This document shows, piece after piece, positions 20,678-30,123 of a stretch of DNA of 64,000 nucleotides (positions are counted from its first letter, which is position 1; each line of letters starts with the position of its first letter). Made by a program: the position numbers and the translations under genes. Below the pieces are notes generated by a model. That model searched no databases, was not told the DNA's origin, and was given only the letters and a program-made list of their open reading frames with translations. The DNA lies in contig JASBNA010000055.1 of the NCBI GenBank assembly GCA_038087015.1, forward strand, positions 186,001-250,000, read 5' to 3'. This DNA is from Cerrena zonata (Eukaryota > Basidiomycota > Agaricomycetes > Polyporales > Cerrenaceae).

Positions 20678-20683
20678 GATAAG
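20678..20683 (+). promoter_or_regulatory. GATAAG site upstream of DAL3
   Basis: GATAAG lies 22 bp upstream of the DAL3 ATG. Together with the inverted site at 20751-20756 it matches the UAS-NTR arrangement of Gln3/Gat1-regulated allantoin genes in S. cerevisiae. Function is inferred from the motif and from the gene it precedes. Confidence 0.45.
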
Positions 20684-20750
20684 GTGGTGACCATTTGTCG
20701 ATTTTCATTTTTCAAAGTTTTTTTTTTTTTTTTTGGTTCACTCAATTGAT

Positions 20751-20756
20751 CTTATC
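20751..20756 (-). promoter_or_regulatory. GATAAG site (inverted) upstream of DAL3
   Basis: CTTATC on the plus strand is GATAAG on the DAL3 coding strand, 95 bp upstream of its ATG and just beyond a run of 17 T (20718-20734). It is the second of two sites in under 80 bp. Confidence 0.45.
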
Positions 20757-22075
20757 GGAAATCAGCGATAGTGTTTTTTGATGCAAAATTCATCTTTGGT
20801 GGTGGTTCACTCATGGGAGGTATAACCGAATGGGATACCGCATCGACTGACGAACTACAGGTGGGACGTGGGACTCGAGTCATAGTGTCTAGAGAGCATT
20901 TCAATTGTTATAAGCTTTACTCGAATAGCCGAAAGGGAAATGTTAGTTGAAAAGGGTTTGAATAATGAAACTCTGGAATTGACAACTGCAGAAAGCTCTA
21001 AGGCGTATATTCATTATCCCACTCCACTGGCACCAAAGCTAGTGCTCACACAATGTCGAAGTAAACTAGTGACACGGAAGTTAAGCTAGTAGCACAAGTT
21101 TGTGCCCATTTAAATGTTTCTCAAAGACAACTTTAGTGGATCATAACTACAGCCAATCAACAAAGGCAGATTGCCTGATTCGTCCCCAGCTTTTCTTTCA
21201 TGGGAAGAAACAACTCGGGACAGTCAGCGGATTACAAGTGGGTGAACTCTTTGTCAATTTGTTTTCTGTTGAAATTTTGAAGAAAAAGCCATTTCTATAA
21301 CAATAGTATTGTAACCACTATTTCCGATTGGCAAAACAATACACGTTGAATTATCTGATGGGGTACTCCATTTCAGCATACAGTCACCGGACAGAGGTAC
21401 CTGGATAGAGTACCGGATCAAATTCGTTAATGGAACTTTGTAGCCAAATCAGAATTAAAGTAGTAAGGAACAACATGATGAAGTGCCTTTTCTAATCACA
21501 GGTTGTTCAAAACCATCTAAGTATAATCTTTTCCGTTTTAGTGTAGTGATCTGACCGGGTCTCCGTAAATAGAGTATTGTCTGGAAGGAAAAGGAAGAAT
21601 CGATGGGCTGCACTTTTTTAAGTAGTCAATACGATGAATTAACAGTCTTGATTCATTTCACATCTATTGGCATAAGAATATAACAATACCGGCAACAATG
21701 AATTAAATTTACAAAATCATCCCAGTTGGTGCCGGTTTGGATCGCTTGAATAAGCTTTGCATCAATTTTGATGCTTGATAATAAGGCAATTTCACTAATT
21801 ATTATACTGGCTGCTAGCTTTGCAGATTTTGTTTATACGGGCACATTGCCCTTGTACTTAATTTATCCGTAATAAATGAAAATCTTTTCGATTAGTTAGT
21901 TGTTTTTGAAGCTTATTTGCATCAAGGATTCGCCGGATTCATAAAATAACAATGGATTGCATACCCATCTTGAAATGTAAAAAATTTTAGCCTAACGAAT
22001 ATTATTTATATATATATATATTACAACTATAATCCGAATCCTAAATGGGTTCAATAACTTGTAATTAAATCTGAA
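20757..22075. other. Long intergenic stretch between DAL3 and the Gag-like gene
   Basis: About 1.3 kb without a convincing gene. The longest ORF (21100-21300) has no recognisable feature. I looked for LTR termini and a tRNA and found none I could defend. A (TA)n tract at about 22005-22021 lies some 55 bp before the downstream ATG and may act as a TATA element. Confidence 0.4.
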
Positions 22076-22789
22076 ATGCTGGTCCATTTAGATACCTTGA
22101 AGTACATTACTGAGTCATCCCAAAAATTATACGATTTCCAGGATAATGATATCTATAGGATCACTCATTGGTTGCTCAACTTGGAGTCTTTAGCTAGAAT
22201 ATTCAAAATCGATAACTTAATTGACTATACTGTTCCTTTATTGAAAAATGAATATTTGGCCTGGTCATATTATCAAGAATTTGATAGTTGGGAAACCTTC
22301 AAATACGACTTAATAAATAAAATCTTTCCCTTTAGAGTTGAAATCGGTGAACAAATTTCGTACCAGGTCAACCAAATAAAGAACTTGATTGAAAACCACG
22401 ACATCTCCGTTTTCAAAGTCTTTGATCGTTTCACCACAGTCATGAATGAATTATTCAAAATCATTGCTCCTTTTGAAGATTGGGCAAGTGCAAAATATGA
22501 AATCTTGGGAGAAATTGATCCTTTGCATGAACACATAAGAAAACTCAGGGAGGCTAAAATTCTGCTCAATCAGCTCTACTTCAAGAACCTGAATGACTTG
22601 ACCCCAGAAGAAGAAGAAAGTTTGCTAAACGACGATTCTTCTGACGCTTTTTGGCATAGTTTCAAGTCTTTTGCTACAAAGTTTTTGAATAGCTCCTTGG
22701 CATTTGGTTCTCACGTCAACAGGGAAACCAGGTCCGTAGAGCTCGTTTCCATCAGCTCATTGGCATCTAAAATAATGAATAACTTATAG
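22076..22789 (+). CDS. Gag/capsid-like protein, isolated
   Basis: I do not know a named homologue. The 237-residue protein has a pattern typical of LTR-retrotransposon Gag capsid domains: HWLLNLESLARIFKI, then YTVPLLKNEYLAWSYYQEFD and the SWETFKYDLINKIFPF segment (the usual tryptophan, spacer, then W-E-x-F-K), followed by helices with ISVFKVFDRFTTVMNELF. There is no zinc knuckle, protease or reverse transcriptase downstream; the next ORF is FZO1. No LTRs are visible. The frame is open in a window where many genes are broken. It may be a domesticated capsid gene or a remnant that has kept its frame by chance. The Gag assignment rests on pattern recognition only. Confidence 0.5.
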   Translation: MLVHLDTLKYITESSQKLYDFQDNDIYRITHWLLNLESLARIFKIDNLIDYTVPLLKNEYLAWSYYQEFDSWETFKYDLINKIFPFRVEIGEQISYQVNQIKNLIENHDISVFKVFDRFTTVMNELFKIIAPFEDWASAKYEILGEIDPLHEHIRKLREAKILLNQLYFKNLNDLTPEEEESLLNDDSSDAFWHSFKSFATKFLNSSLAFGSHVNRETRSVELVSISSLASKIMNNL

Positions 22790-22965
22790 TTCTATAGTTT
22801 TTTAATCAATATCTTAATATAAGCTTCAACTGCAAAAAAAAATTATCAAAACATCTTGGTGTACGGGTTGTTGATTGAATGAGGCAAAAATAAACAATTA
22901 GATCAATTTTTTAAATGATCTTCTCCAGTATTAGCCCATTAGTTTAGTTACAAGACAAACACATT

Positions 22966-25686
22966 ATGTCTGAAGACGAGTCTAAGGTAGTAGGTGATGG
23001 TACACATCCAGCCGGTACTCCACATAATGGCAACGGCAAGTTAAACAATCAGTTTAGTGCTCTTGAAGATGACGCCACTACGCTTGCCGGCGGGATAGAT
23101 GAAGAAGATTCCCACCAAACTGGTTTAAACCACTCCCAACCTGCTAGTGTCATGTATGTCCCGGAAGAAGGCGGTTTTGCTGGCGATGCTAACACTTTAG
23201 TCGACGGCCAAGAGGGTTTCCGCAATGGGTCATCTTCTAAAGGTCTTTTGAATTCAAAGAATCAAGGTTTAAAAGTTTCTTTACAACAACTCAATTATAA
23301 TCAAAGTAAGCTTGCCTTGGATAGATCCATCAACCAGACAGTTGAACTATTGTACGAGTTGGTGACTGAAAATAGTGTTCGCCCAATTTTTTATCCAGCA
23401 TCCGCTGAAGATAGTAATAACGTTTTATTGAATTCAAGAAAGGCTCATTTAGCTTTAGTTCGTCAAAATATTAGTATTAATTCAAAGTCTCTTGCTAAGG
23501 CTAAGATCGACCCTGAAGCTTTGAAAGAGGATGATGATGAAGACGTTCCTGAATTCAAAATCTTAAAACTTCATCTTAAAGTGGGTAATAATTCTCAAAA
23601 TACCGATATTGTATCTTCCTTGGATAAACAATCTATTGCCCGTTTACTTGAGCAACGTTTGAATCAACAGGTTAAATACCTACTCAACTTGAAGGATCGT
23701 GTGGATGATACTTCCTCAAAAGTTTTTGTAACTGGTGATTTGAATGCTGGTAAATCAACTTTTTGTAATGCTTTACTTAGAAGAAAAATTTTACCTGAAG
23801 ATCAACAGCCTTGTACTTCAGTTTTCTGTGAAATAATTGATGCTAAAAAGGAAAATGCTAGTATAGAAGAAGTTCACGCAATTCGTATTGGTCAAGAATA
23901 CAATATTCGTGATGAAACTACCTACGAAATTCATCCTTTGAAAAATTTGGAAGATTTGGTTTATGAATGTGATACTTACTCTCTTTTAAAAGTTTACGTC
24001 CTTGACAATCGTACTTTCCAAGAAAGCCTTTTGAGAAATGGGGTTATTGATATTAAATTAATCGATGCTCCAGGCTTGAATATGGACCTGTACCAAACCA
24101 CTCAAGTTTTCTCTCGTCAAGAAGAAATTGACTTGGTGGTTTTTGTTGTTAATGCTGAAAATCATTTTACATTGTCTGCCAGAGAATTCATTGCTGCTGC
24201 TGCTGCTGAGAAAAGATATGTGTTCATTGTTGTTAACAGATTCGATAATATCAGAGATAAGAATAAATGTATAAATAAAATCATGGAACAAGTCAAAGAT
24301 TTATCACCGGATTCCCACAAAGATGCAAAAGAATTTGTTCATTTTGTCAGCTCAGCAGATGTATTAGATGGCTCTCCTGGTGGTGGAGATGGTCCTGATG
24401 ATGGTCCTGATGATAACTCCGATAATAATCGTAACCCAAGAGATCCTAACTTTGATCAATTAGAGGCATCATTGAGAAAATTTGTTTTGGAAAAAAGAGC
24501 AATCTCGAAATTGTTACCTGCAAAAAGCTATATTATAAACCTTTTAAATGATTTGAAGGTTTTATCGACTGTTAATGAAAAAATTTATGCCCAAGAAAAA
24601 CAAGACAAGCTTGATGAATTAAAGGGGAAAGTTGCACCTAAATATGATGAAATTATGTATAAGAGTGCTGCTATAAGTGATTCCATTACTAAATTGGTTG
24701 AAAGAACTTGTAGCGAAGTTTATGATCTTGCCAAAAATGATATTTTGACCACACTCAGTAATTTTGGTGATCACCAAGTTGTCCGTTATCAAGGTTTACA
24801 AAACTTATATGAATATGCAAAACAGACCCAAAAAGTAATGATTGATACCATTTTATCATCTGTTCAAAATAGCGAATCATCTGCTAAAACTTTAACAAGT
24901 CAGAGAGTTGATGAAATCATAAAATTCGGACAGAATACTTTGGGTGAAGAATTCTTAAACGATAAAGTCTTTAACTCGGATTTGATGTTTACCAGAAGAC
25001 GTGATACTATCAAAAAGAAATTGGATGACCTGATTGATTTTACTGACTTCTTTGATCCATCTTTTGATTCTATGATGTTATGGCTTGGAATTCCTAAAGA
25101 TTATATCAGTGGTACAAGACAACAATTAAATTATTATAACCCAGCAACATTATTAACCAGCATTCCTAAAAATACTATGGCATTGAAAGAGCAAATTCCT
25201 ACCCAATTAACATTGCATACTTTGTACTCTTCAACAAAACTTTTAACTACTGGTGCATTGATTCGTAAATTATATTCATTATCTCATTTACTCAAACCCC
25301 AAGTCTTGAAACAAATAGTCGGTCCCATTTTATTGGGGGTTGGTGGTTTCACTGTTTACTACCTTATTAATGATATTCCAAATGCTTTCCCAAGAAAGCA
25401 AGCTCGTAAGATTAAGTCTCAAATTTATGAAATGGACTATGCTCATGTTAATGCCGACAGAATTTCCAAAGAATGCAGACAAGTCTTGAATTACCCATCT
25501 AGGCAAGTCATGAATAATTTCCAAACTTCCATTGACAAGCGCAATGTTGAAAAAGAAAGACTTGAAAAGGAAATTAAAGATGCTGAAATAAGTCATAATT
25601 ATTTCCTTGGTTTATTAGATAAGATCAATAATCAAAGAGAATTTGTTAATGAGATTGATTTGGAAAATGTCAATACTGTTGATTAG
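22966..25686 (+). CDS. FZO1: Mitofusin Fzo1, outer mitochondrial membrane dynamin-like GTPase
   Basis: This intact 906-residue protein (855 in S. cerevisiae) drives outer-membrane fusion of mitochondria. An acidic, low-complexity N-terminus precedes heptad region HRN, then the GTPase: P-loop GDLNAGKST (about residues 259-267), switch region PCTSVFCEIIDA, DAPGLNMD (G3), and NRFD (G4). Near the C-terminus is the bipartite membrane anchor (KQIVGPILLGVGGFTVYYL), followed by the HR2 coiled coil. CTG codon 375, directly after APGLNMD, falls where I recall serine in S. cerevisiae. Confidence 0.95.
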   Translation: MSEDESKVVGDGTHPAGTPHNGNGKLNNQFSALEDDATTLAGGIDEEDSHQTGLNHSQPASVMYVPEEGGFAGDANTLVDGQEGFRNGSSSKGLLNSKNQGLKVSLQQLNYNQSKLALDRSINQTVELLYELVTENSVRPIFYPASAEDSNNVLLNSRKAHLALVRQNISINSKSLAKAKIDPEALKEDDDEDVPEFKILKLHLKVGNNSQNTDIVSSLDKQSIARLLEQRLNQQVKYLLNLKDRVDDTSSKVFVTGDLNAGKSTFCNALLRRKILPEDQQPCTSVFCEIIDAKKENASIEEVHAIRIGQEYNIRDETTYEIHPLKNLEDLVYECDTYSLLKVYVLDNRTFQESLLRNGVIDIKLIDAPGLNMDLYQTTQVFSRQEEIDLVVFVVNAENHFTLSAREFIAAAAAEKRYVFIVVNRFDNIRDKNKCINKIMEQVKDLSPDSHKDAKEFVHFVSSADVLDGSPGGGDGPDDGPDDNSDNNRNPRDPNFDQLEASLRKFVLEKRAISKLLPAKSYIINLLNDLKVLSTVNEKIYAQEKQDKLDELKGKVAPKYDEIMYKSAAISDSITKLVERTCSEVYDLAKNDILTTLSNFGDHQVVRYQGLQNLYEYAKQTQKVMIDTILSSVQNSESSAKTLTSQRVDEIIKFGQNTLGEEFLNDKVFNSDLMFTRRRDTIKKKLDDLIDFTDFFDPSFDSMMLWLGIPKDYISGTRQQLNYYNPATLLTSIPKNTMALKEQIPTQLTLHTLYSSTKLLTTGALIRKLYSLSHLLKPQVLKQIVGPILLGVGGFTVYYLINDIPNAFPRKQARKIKSQIYEMDYAHVNADRISKECRQVLNYPSRQVMNNFQTSIDKRNVEKERLEKEIKDAEISHNYFLGLLDKINNQREFVNEIDLENVNTVD

Positions 25687-25891
25687 TGTACTACTTCTTT
25701 ATCCTGCTTGATTTTTTCTCAATTACGTTTACGCTTTTCTACCTATGATTTCTACAAACGTACTTTATCCTTCTGTATATAGTTAGTACCCGAAAATAAG
25801 TTGTTCACTTTTTTTTACTTTTTTTAAATAATACTTGTGATTAAATTAATCGTATATTGAAATTCTGATTATTTTGAATATTGTAAACTAA

Positions 25892-27737
25892 TTAAGCTGA
25901 TGGTGAGGTTTTAATCTTTTTTGATTGTGAATAAATAATTGATAAGCAAATAATCAATGAAGCGATACAAACCATTCCACTAATTTCAAATGCCCCTTTA
26001 TAACACCCATTCGCTTTATAGCAAATACCGGTTTCGACGTCAGTGTTTCTATCATAAATATTACCGAAAGCTTTATTTAAAATATATAGGAATACTAGGG
26101 CACTGGTGCAGATTAACCCCCAGGTAGTCGAGAATGTTTTCGTGCCAAAGTAGTCTGCAATAATAGCCGGATAAGTTCCAAATATGAACCCAAAAGACAT
26201 GCCGATGATGACTGATGAAAAGGTTGAGTAAGTGAATATTATTTTCATTTAAGATCATGGAGACTTGACCGATAGTTAGCGAGATAGTTGTGACTGCAAT
26301 CAAGTTTAGCCTTTGAATATGATATTTTTTGTATAAGTAGTCCGATACAAATCCACCAGATAAACGACCAGTGAAAGATGTTATGGAAATAATAGAGACC
26401 TGGAGTGCTTGTAAAGATGCAGCGGAATCTTCCTGGGTGATCATAGAATTATTTGATGGAATATCTTTCTGGTTTTTATGATAATTATATTGAGCAGTGG
26501 CAACAAATCCAATACAGAATATATACATTTGACTCACTCCAGCAATTGATCCCATCAACATGTAATTAGCCCAAAACAATTTGTTAGTTAAAAGATTTGC
26601 AATTATTACCAACGGGTTGTTTGATTTTTTGCGAGGATTATTCAACAGCTTGTTTTTCAAAGCAGACGATACGTTCAAGCCAGAAGAAGAGGTAGGGGTT
26701 CTGTTTAACGTTCCTGGGCCATCTCTGGAGAATATCGGTTTGTTGGCTTGATTCGATGTGGAACCTTGAGCTTGTGAATTAGACTCTCTCAAAGATTGAA
26801 CTGATGGTTGCAAATCGGAAGATATAGAACTTACCGAAGAGCGAGGGGTTCTATATCCCAATCCCCAAAATGTAAATGAGCCTCTAAGCGTTCTATCGGT
26901 GTTTTGCTTATAGATTTCACTAGGTGATTGGGAGAATGATTCCACTGCAGATTCATCATTTGCCGATATTGTTGATATAAAGGAGTTCATGGATGATTTA
27001 TGACTTAAAAGGGCCGCTTCCTCGCTGGTCCTCGCCGGTTTCTGAGGAGCATCTGTGGAGCCCAACTCTAAATCAGAAGGATTCTGTTTGTTAGTTTCTT
27101 CTTCTTCTCCTTCGTGGCCTAAGTAAACATGAACAAACCAAGAACCAATAAACGCAACCAGGCCACAAAAAAGCGATAAGAAATTGAGAAGGCCCCCAGT
27201 GTTATCCTTGAAAAACAATGATGCAATTATAGAGAACACTATTGCAGATAACCCATAAGCACTTACTGGGGCTGCACCAGCGGCACCCCGGTGATCTGGG
27301 AAATTAGCTTGGGCAGCTTTTAAGGTTGCAAAATACGAAGTGATGCAACCAAATCCAATGAATACCATTGTGATTGAAATCAACAACAAGTTACTTATAG
27401 CATGCTCATATATCTTAAATAAACCAAAGTAACCAAGCATAATGAAGCAAGATCCCATTAAAACAGATAGTTGGGGACCGTAACGATCGATAAATACTCC
27501 TGAGGGTAACCCACCGACTCCGCTTCCCAAATTCGAAGCTAGTGCAATCACGGCTGAGTCAGAAGTAGTAAGACCAATTCGCTGAATTAACTGAGGAGCG
27601 TAAACTCCATACAAATACGGAGTCCCTGATGCCAATGATATAAACACGGATGCAACCAACGCAACCATTCTTCCCTTTATATGAGGGTTGTTCTGCGACT
27701 GTGTCTGAGAAGTAACTTCTCTTGATCCTGGAGTCAT
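25892..27737 (-). CDS. MFS transporter, nodulin-like / YMR155W-Mch1 type (one frameshift)
   Basis: A major facilitator protein with about 12 membrane spans. TM1-2 read LASGTPYLYGVYAPQLIQRI and GGLPSGVFIDRYGPQLS (the DRYGP loop motif), close to S. cerevisiae YMR155W and the nodulin-like/Mch1 group. A long hydrophilic central loop rich in Ser, Gln and Asn separates the halves. The frame breaks near 26245: the first reading runs on into nonsense, while FTYSTFSSVIIGMSFG, YPAIIADYFGTKTFSTTWG and the last spans lie in the next frame. One extra base explains this; the corrected protein is 614 residues. The substrate is unknown; relatives are vacuolar. Confidence 0.72.
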
Positions 27738-27963
27738 TATTCAAATCCCGATATCTCCAATACTCTAGTGTCAGGAGCTATTCTAACGTCAGAGTATAAG
27801 CTTGGATTTGGTGGAGAATCAACTGAAATGCTTTCTGATAAGAACAGTTTACTCCTGGTGTTTGGGTGTTTTTTGTTGAAAAGACCAAAAAAAAATTGAA
27901 GAAAAATTTCAGAGAAAGGCCTTGACTTGGTCAACTTTGAACGGAAACTGAGAGACATTGAAG

Positions 27964-28353
27964 ATGGGTAGATTGAATAACACTGAATTCCTTCTGAAGG
28001 TGGGTAAGCTTCTCGAAGACAATGACGGGAGATCTTCTGTATATTTGACTCAAAAAAGATTATCGGTACCATTAGAGACTGAAACCACTGGCATCAATGA
28101 TTTATCATCTAATGTCATTGAACATGAAGCTTCGATACCTTCAAATACTGAAGAATATCCTGTTCTTATTAGATTGGCCATGAATGGGGATAAAAAGGAG
28201 AAAAAGGAAAAGGTTAAAATATCGACAGTTGTTGAAACTACTCAGTTGGACCAATTTTGGGTTGAATATGCCCAAGTAATCAAAACTGGATTTACTGGAT
28301 TGAAGAAAAAGGAGAAGAAGAAGAGTAAGAAATCAGGTAAGGTTACTAAATAA
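27964..28353 (+). CDS. SRP14: Signal recognition particle subunit Srp14
   Basis: This 129-residue protein starts at ATG 27964 (MGRLNNTEFL) and matches Srp14, which binds the Alu domain of SRP RNA for elongation arrest. Conserved blocks are EYPVLIRLAMNG, STVVETTQLDQFWVEYAQV and the basic C-terminus KKKEKKKSKKSGK. S. cerevisiae Srp14 is 146 residues. CTG codon 11 in EFL-CTG-KV aligns with serine of the S. cerevisiae segment AFLSKV. It is divergent from the MFS transporter gene, 226 bp apart. Confidence 0.9.
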   Translation: MGRLNNTEFLLKVGKLLEDNDGRSSVYLTQKRLSVPLETETTGINDLSSNVIEHEASIPSNTEEYPVLIRLAMNGDKKEKKEKVKISTVVETTQLDQFWVEYAQVIKTGFTGLKKKEKKKSKKSGKVTK

Positions 28354-28504
28354 ACCTAGCGCATTCTTTGATTCATACCTCATTTACATATTTACTTCAC
28401 TATTTCTTGTATATTATATCTTAATGATAGTCACTTACGATTCTTTTAATACAAATTTAAAACGTTTAAAATATAAAAATATTATTATCAAGTAGAATCA
28501 AAAA

Positions 28505-29935
28505 CTATAGATCTTCCACTATCAATAGCCCGTTGGGATAAATACAATCAATGTCCTTAACCTTGGTTTCCACGACGAGCAAATCATTCAAGTTTCTCTT
28601 TGGAGGTAAAGGAGACAGTAGTTTGAACTTGTAAGTTATTTTGAAAAAATTCAAATTATATTTTTGTACATCGGAGTCAGTAACGTTGCCGCTAATATTC
28701 CCGTCGAGGTATCCGCCATTTAATAGTTCAACGTAAGTAAATATTTCTCGTACTGAAGCCTCTGGTGGGAAGTGGAAGGTCACTCTGTTACCATTTTGTA
28801 ATTTTATTGCAACCCTAGCTGATCCAGCAACTGGATCTGATCTCCAATTTTCAAAATCTTTTGTTCTCCAAATTAGATACTGCTTCTTCACTTTCTCATA
28901 TTGTTTTTTCTGTTTTTTCAATCTATCCTCAGCTAATGATTTCTGATAATTAAGGTCTTGTTGTCTTAAAATCACTTGACTCATGTATTTATCTCTTAAT
29001 TCACTTCTTATAAGTGATAATTCATCTTCGTACTTACTAATTCTCTTCTTAAATTTGTTTTGAATAATCACACTTGGATTCTGGTCTTCAGGAAATGAGC
29101 CTTGTATCTTCAGCACCAATGAAATTTTTGGACTAGTTTTAACTGGTCCTTGAGGAGACATTGTACTAGTTCTTGTTAGGCATAATAATCCTAAAAATGG
29201 AAATTTTGTAACATTCAAGCTATTGGCCAATTGGTAAGTCTCCAGATTTGTTAAGTCTCCTCCCCATATAATAATATTGGGATCATTAAACAATGATATG
29301 AATTCAGGGTTGGTGATAATTTTATTAAATATGATTGAGGAGTTTTCATTTTGAGGATGGGTTAAATATACAAACAAAAATTTAGCCCTCTGATGTGACA
29401 TATATAATGCTTGGGTGTAACTACCTTCAAAGAAGGGCGGTAATGAACTAACTGACACTGGCATATGAGATTGTCCATACTGCTGTTGGGGAGTTAAGTT
29501 ATCTTCTAAAACACGAACGAAATGATTCACCCGGTCAATTGGATCATTTATTAGAGTGCTGCTTGCTGTAGTATTGCTTAAAGATCTTGATCTTGTCCCA
29601 TGTTTCTCCCTAAAATATATCACATTCAATAATTGGGCAATTATACGAAAGAAAATTACCAACACTATGATGATCGGTTTTATGAATATATAATTTATCC
29701 AACCACCTACACTTCTTACCGAATGGCTAACCATCACTGAGTTAAAGTAGTTTCTCACTCGTCCAAGACTTCCCTGTTCCTCTGTATCTTCCAGTGGGAA
29801 GTAACCTGGCATATGGTTAGGATTGGCAGGGGTGCCGTTTGTGCTGGACTGATTGGCACTCACAGGTTGATAAGCTTCGTCTTGATTCCGGCTCCCGAAA
29901 ATACGTCCAAAGAACCCATTCGAGTTATCAGACAT
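28505..29935 (-). CDS. UAS-UBX domain membrane protein (Ubx2/Ubx3 family)
   Basis: The 476-residue protein has a disordered N-terminus with PGYFPLEDTEEQGSLGRV, a hydrophobic hairpin or span (FIKPIIIVLVIFFRIIAQLL), a thioredoxin-like UAS domain (KFLFVYLTHPQNENSS, VTKFPFLGLL), a coiled coil, and a C-terminal UBX domain (GNRVTFHFPPEASVREIFTY) that binds Cdc48. This is the layout of FAF2/Ubx2/Ubx3 proteins in ER-associated degradation or the Dsc complex. No N-terminal UBA domain is evident, so I cannot choose between UBX2 and UBX3. The frame is intact. Confidence 0.75.
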   Translation of the reverse strand: MSDNSNGFFGRIFGSRNQDEAYQPVSANQSSTNGTPANPNHMPGYFPLEDTEEQGSLGRVRNYFNSVMVSHSVRSVGGWINYIFIKPIIIVLVIFFRIIAQLLNVIYFREKHGTRSRSLSNTTASSTLINDPIDRVNHFVRVLEDNLTPQQQYGQSHMPVSVSSLPPFFEGSYTQALYMSHQRAKFLFVYLTHPQNENSSIIFNKIITNPEFISLFNDPNIIIWGGDLTNLETYQLANSLNVTKFPFLGLLCLTRTSTMSPQGPVKTSPKISLVLKIQGSFPEDQNPSVIIQNKFKKRISKYEDELSLIRSELRDKYMSQVILRQQDLNYQKSLAEDRLKKQKKQYEKVKKQYLIWRTKDFENWRSDPVAGSARVAIKLQNGNRVTFHFPPEASVREIFTYVELLNGGYLDGNISGNVTDSDVQKYNLNFFKITYKFKLLSPLPPKRNLNDLLVVETKVKDIDCIYPNGLLIVEDL

Positions 29936-30123
29936 ATTAAATGTTATACGATAATAAGTGGTCTTTCTCTATGAAATGTTCATAAGGTATCATCTTTTAA
30001 TCATTTACGACTTTTTGATAAAAATTCGAGGTGTGCATCCGTACACCCAGTGTAATCTTACAACGTATACAGAACTATTTTACTAATACTTTTAACCTAA
30101 ATAAAAAATCACTAAACTATATT

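Noticed and set aside
20757..22075. Solo LTR upstream of the Gag-like gene
   Set aside because: No TG...CA-bounded repeat or target-site duplication could be found by eye.
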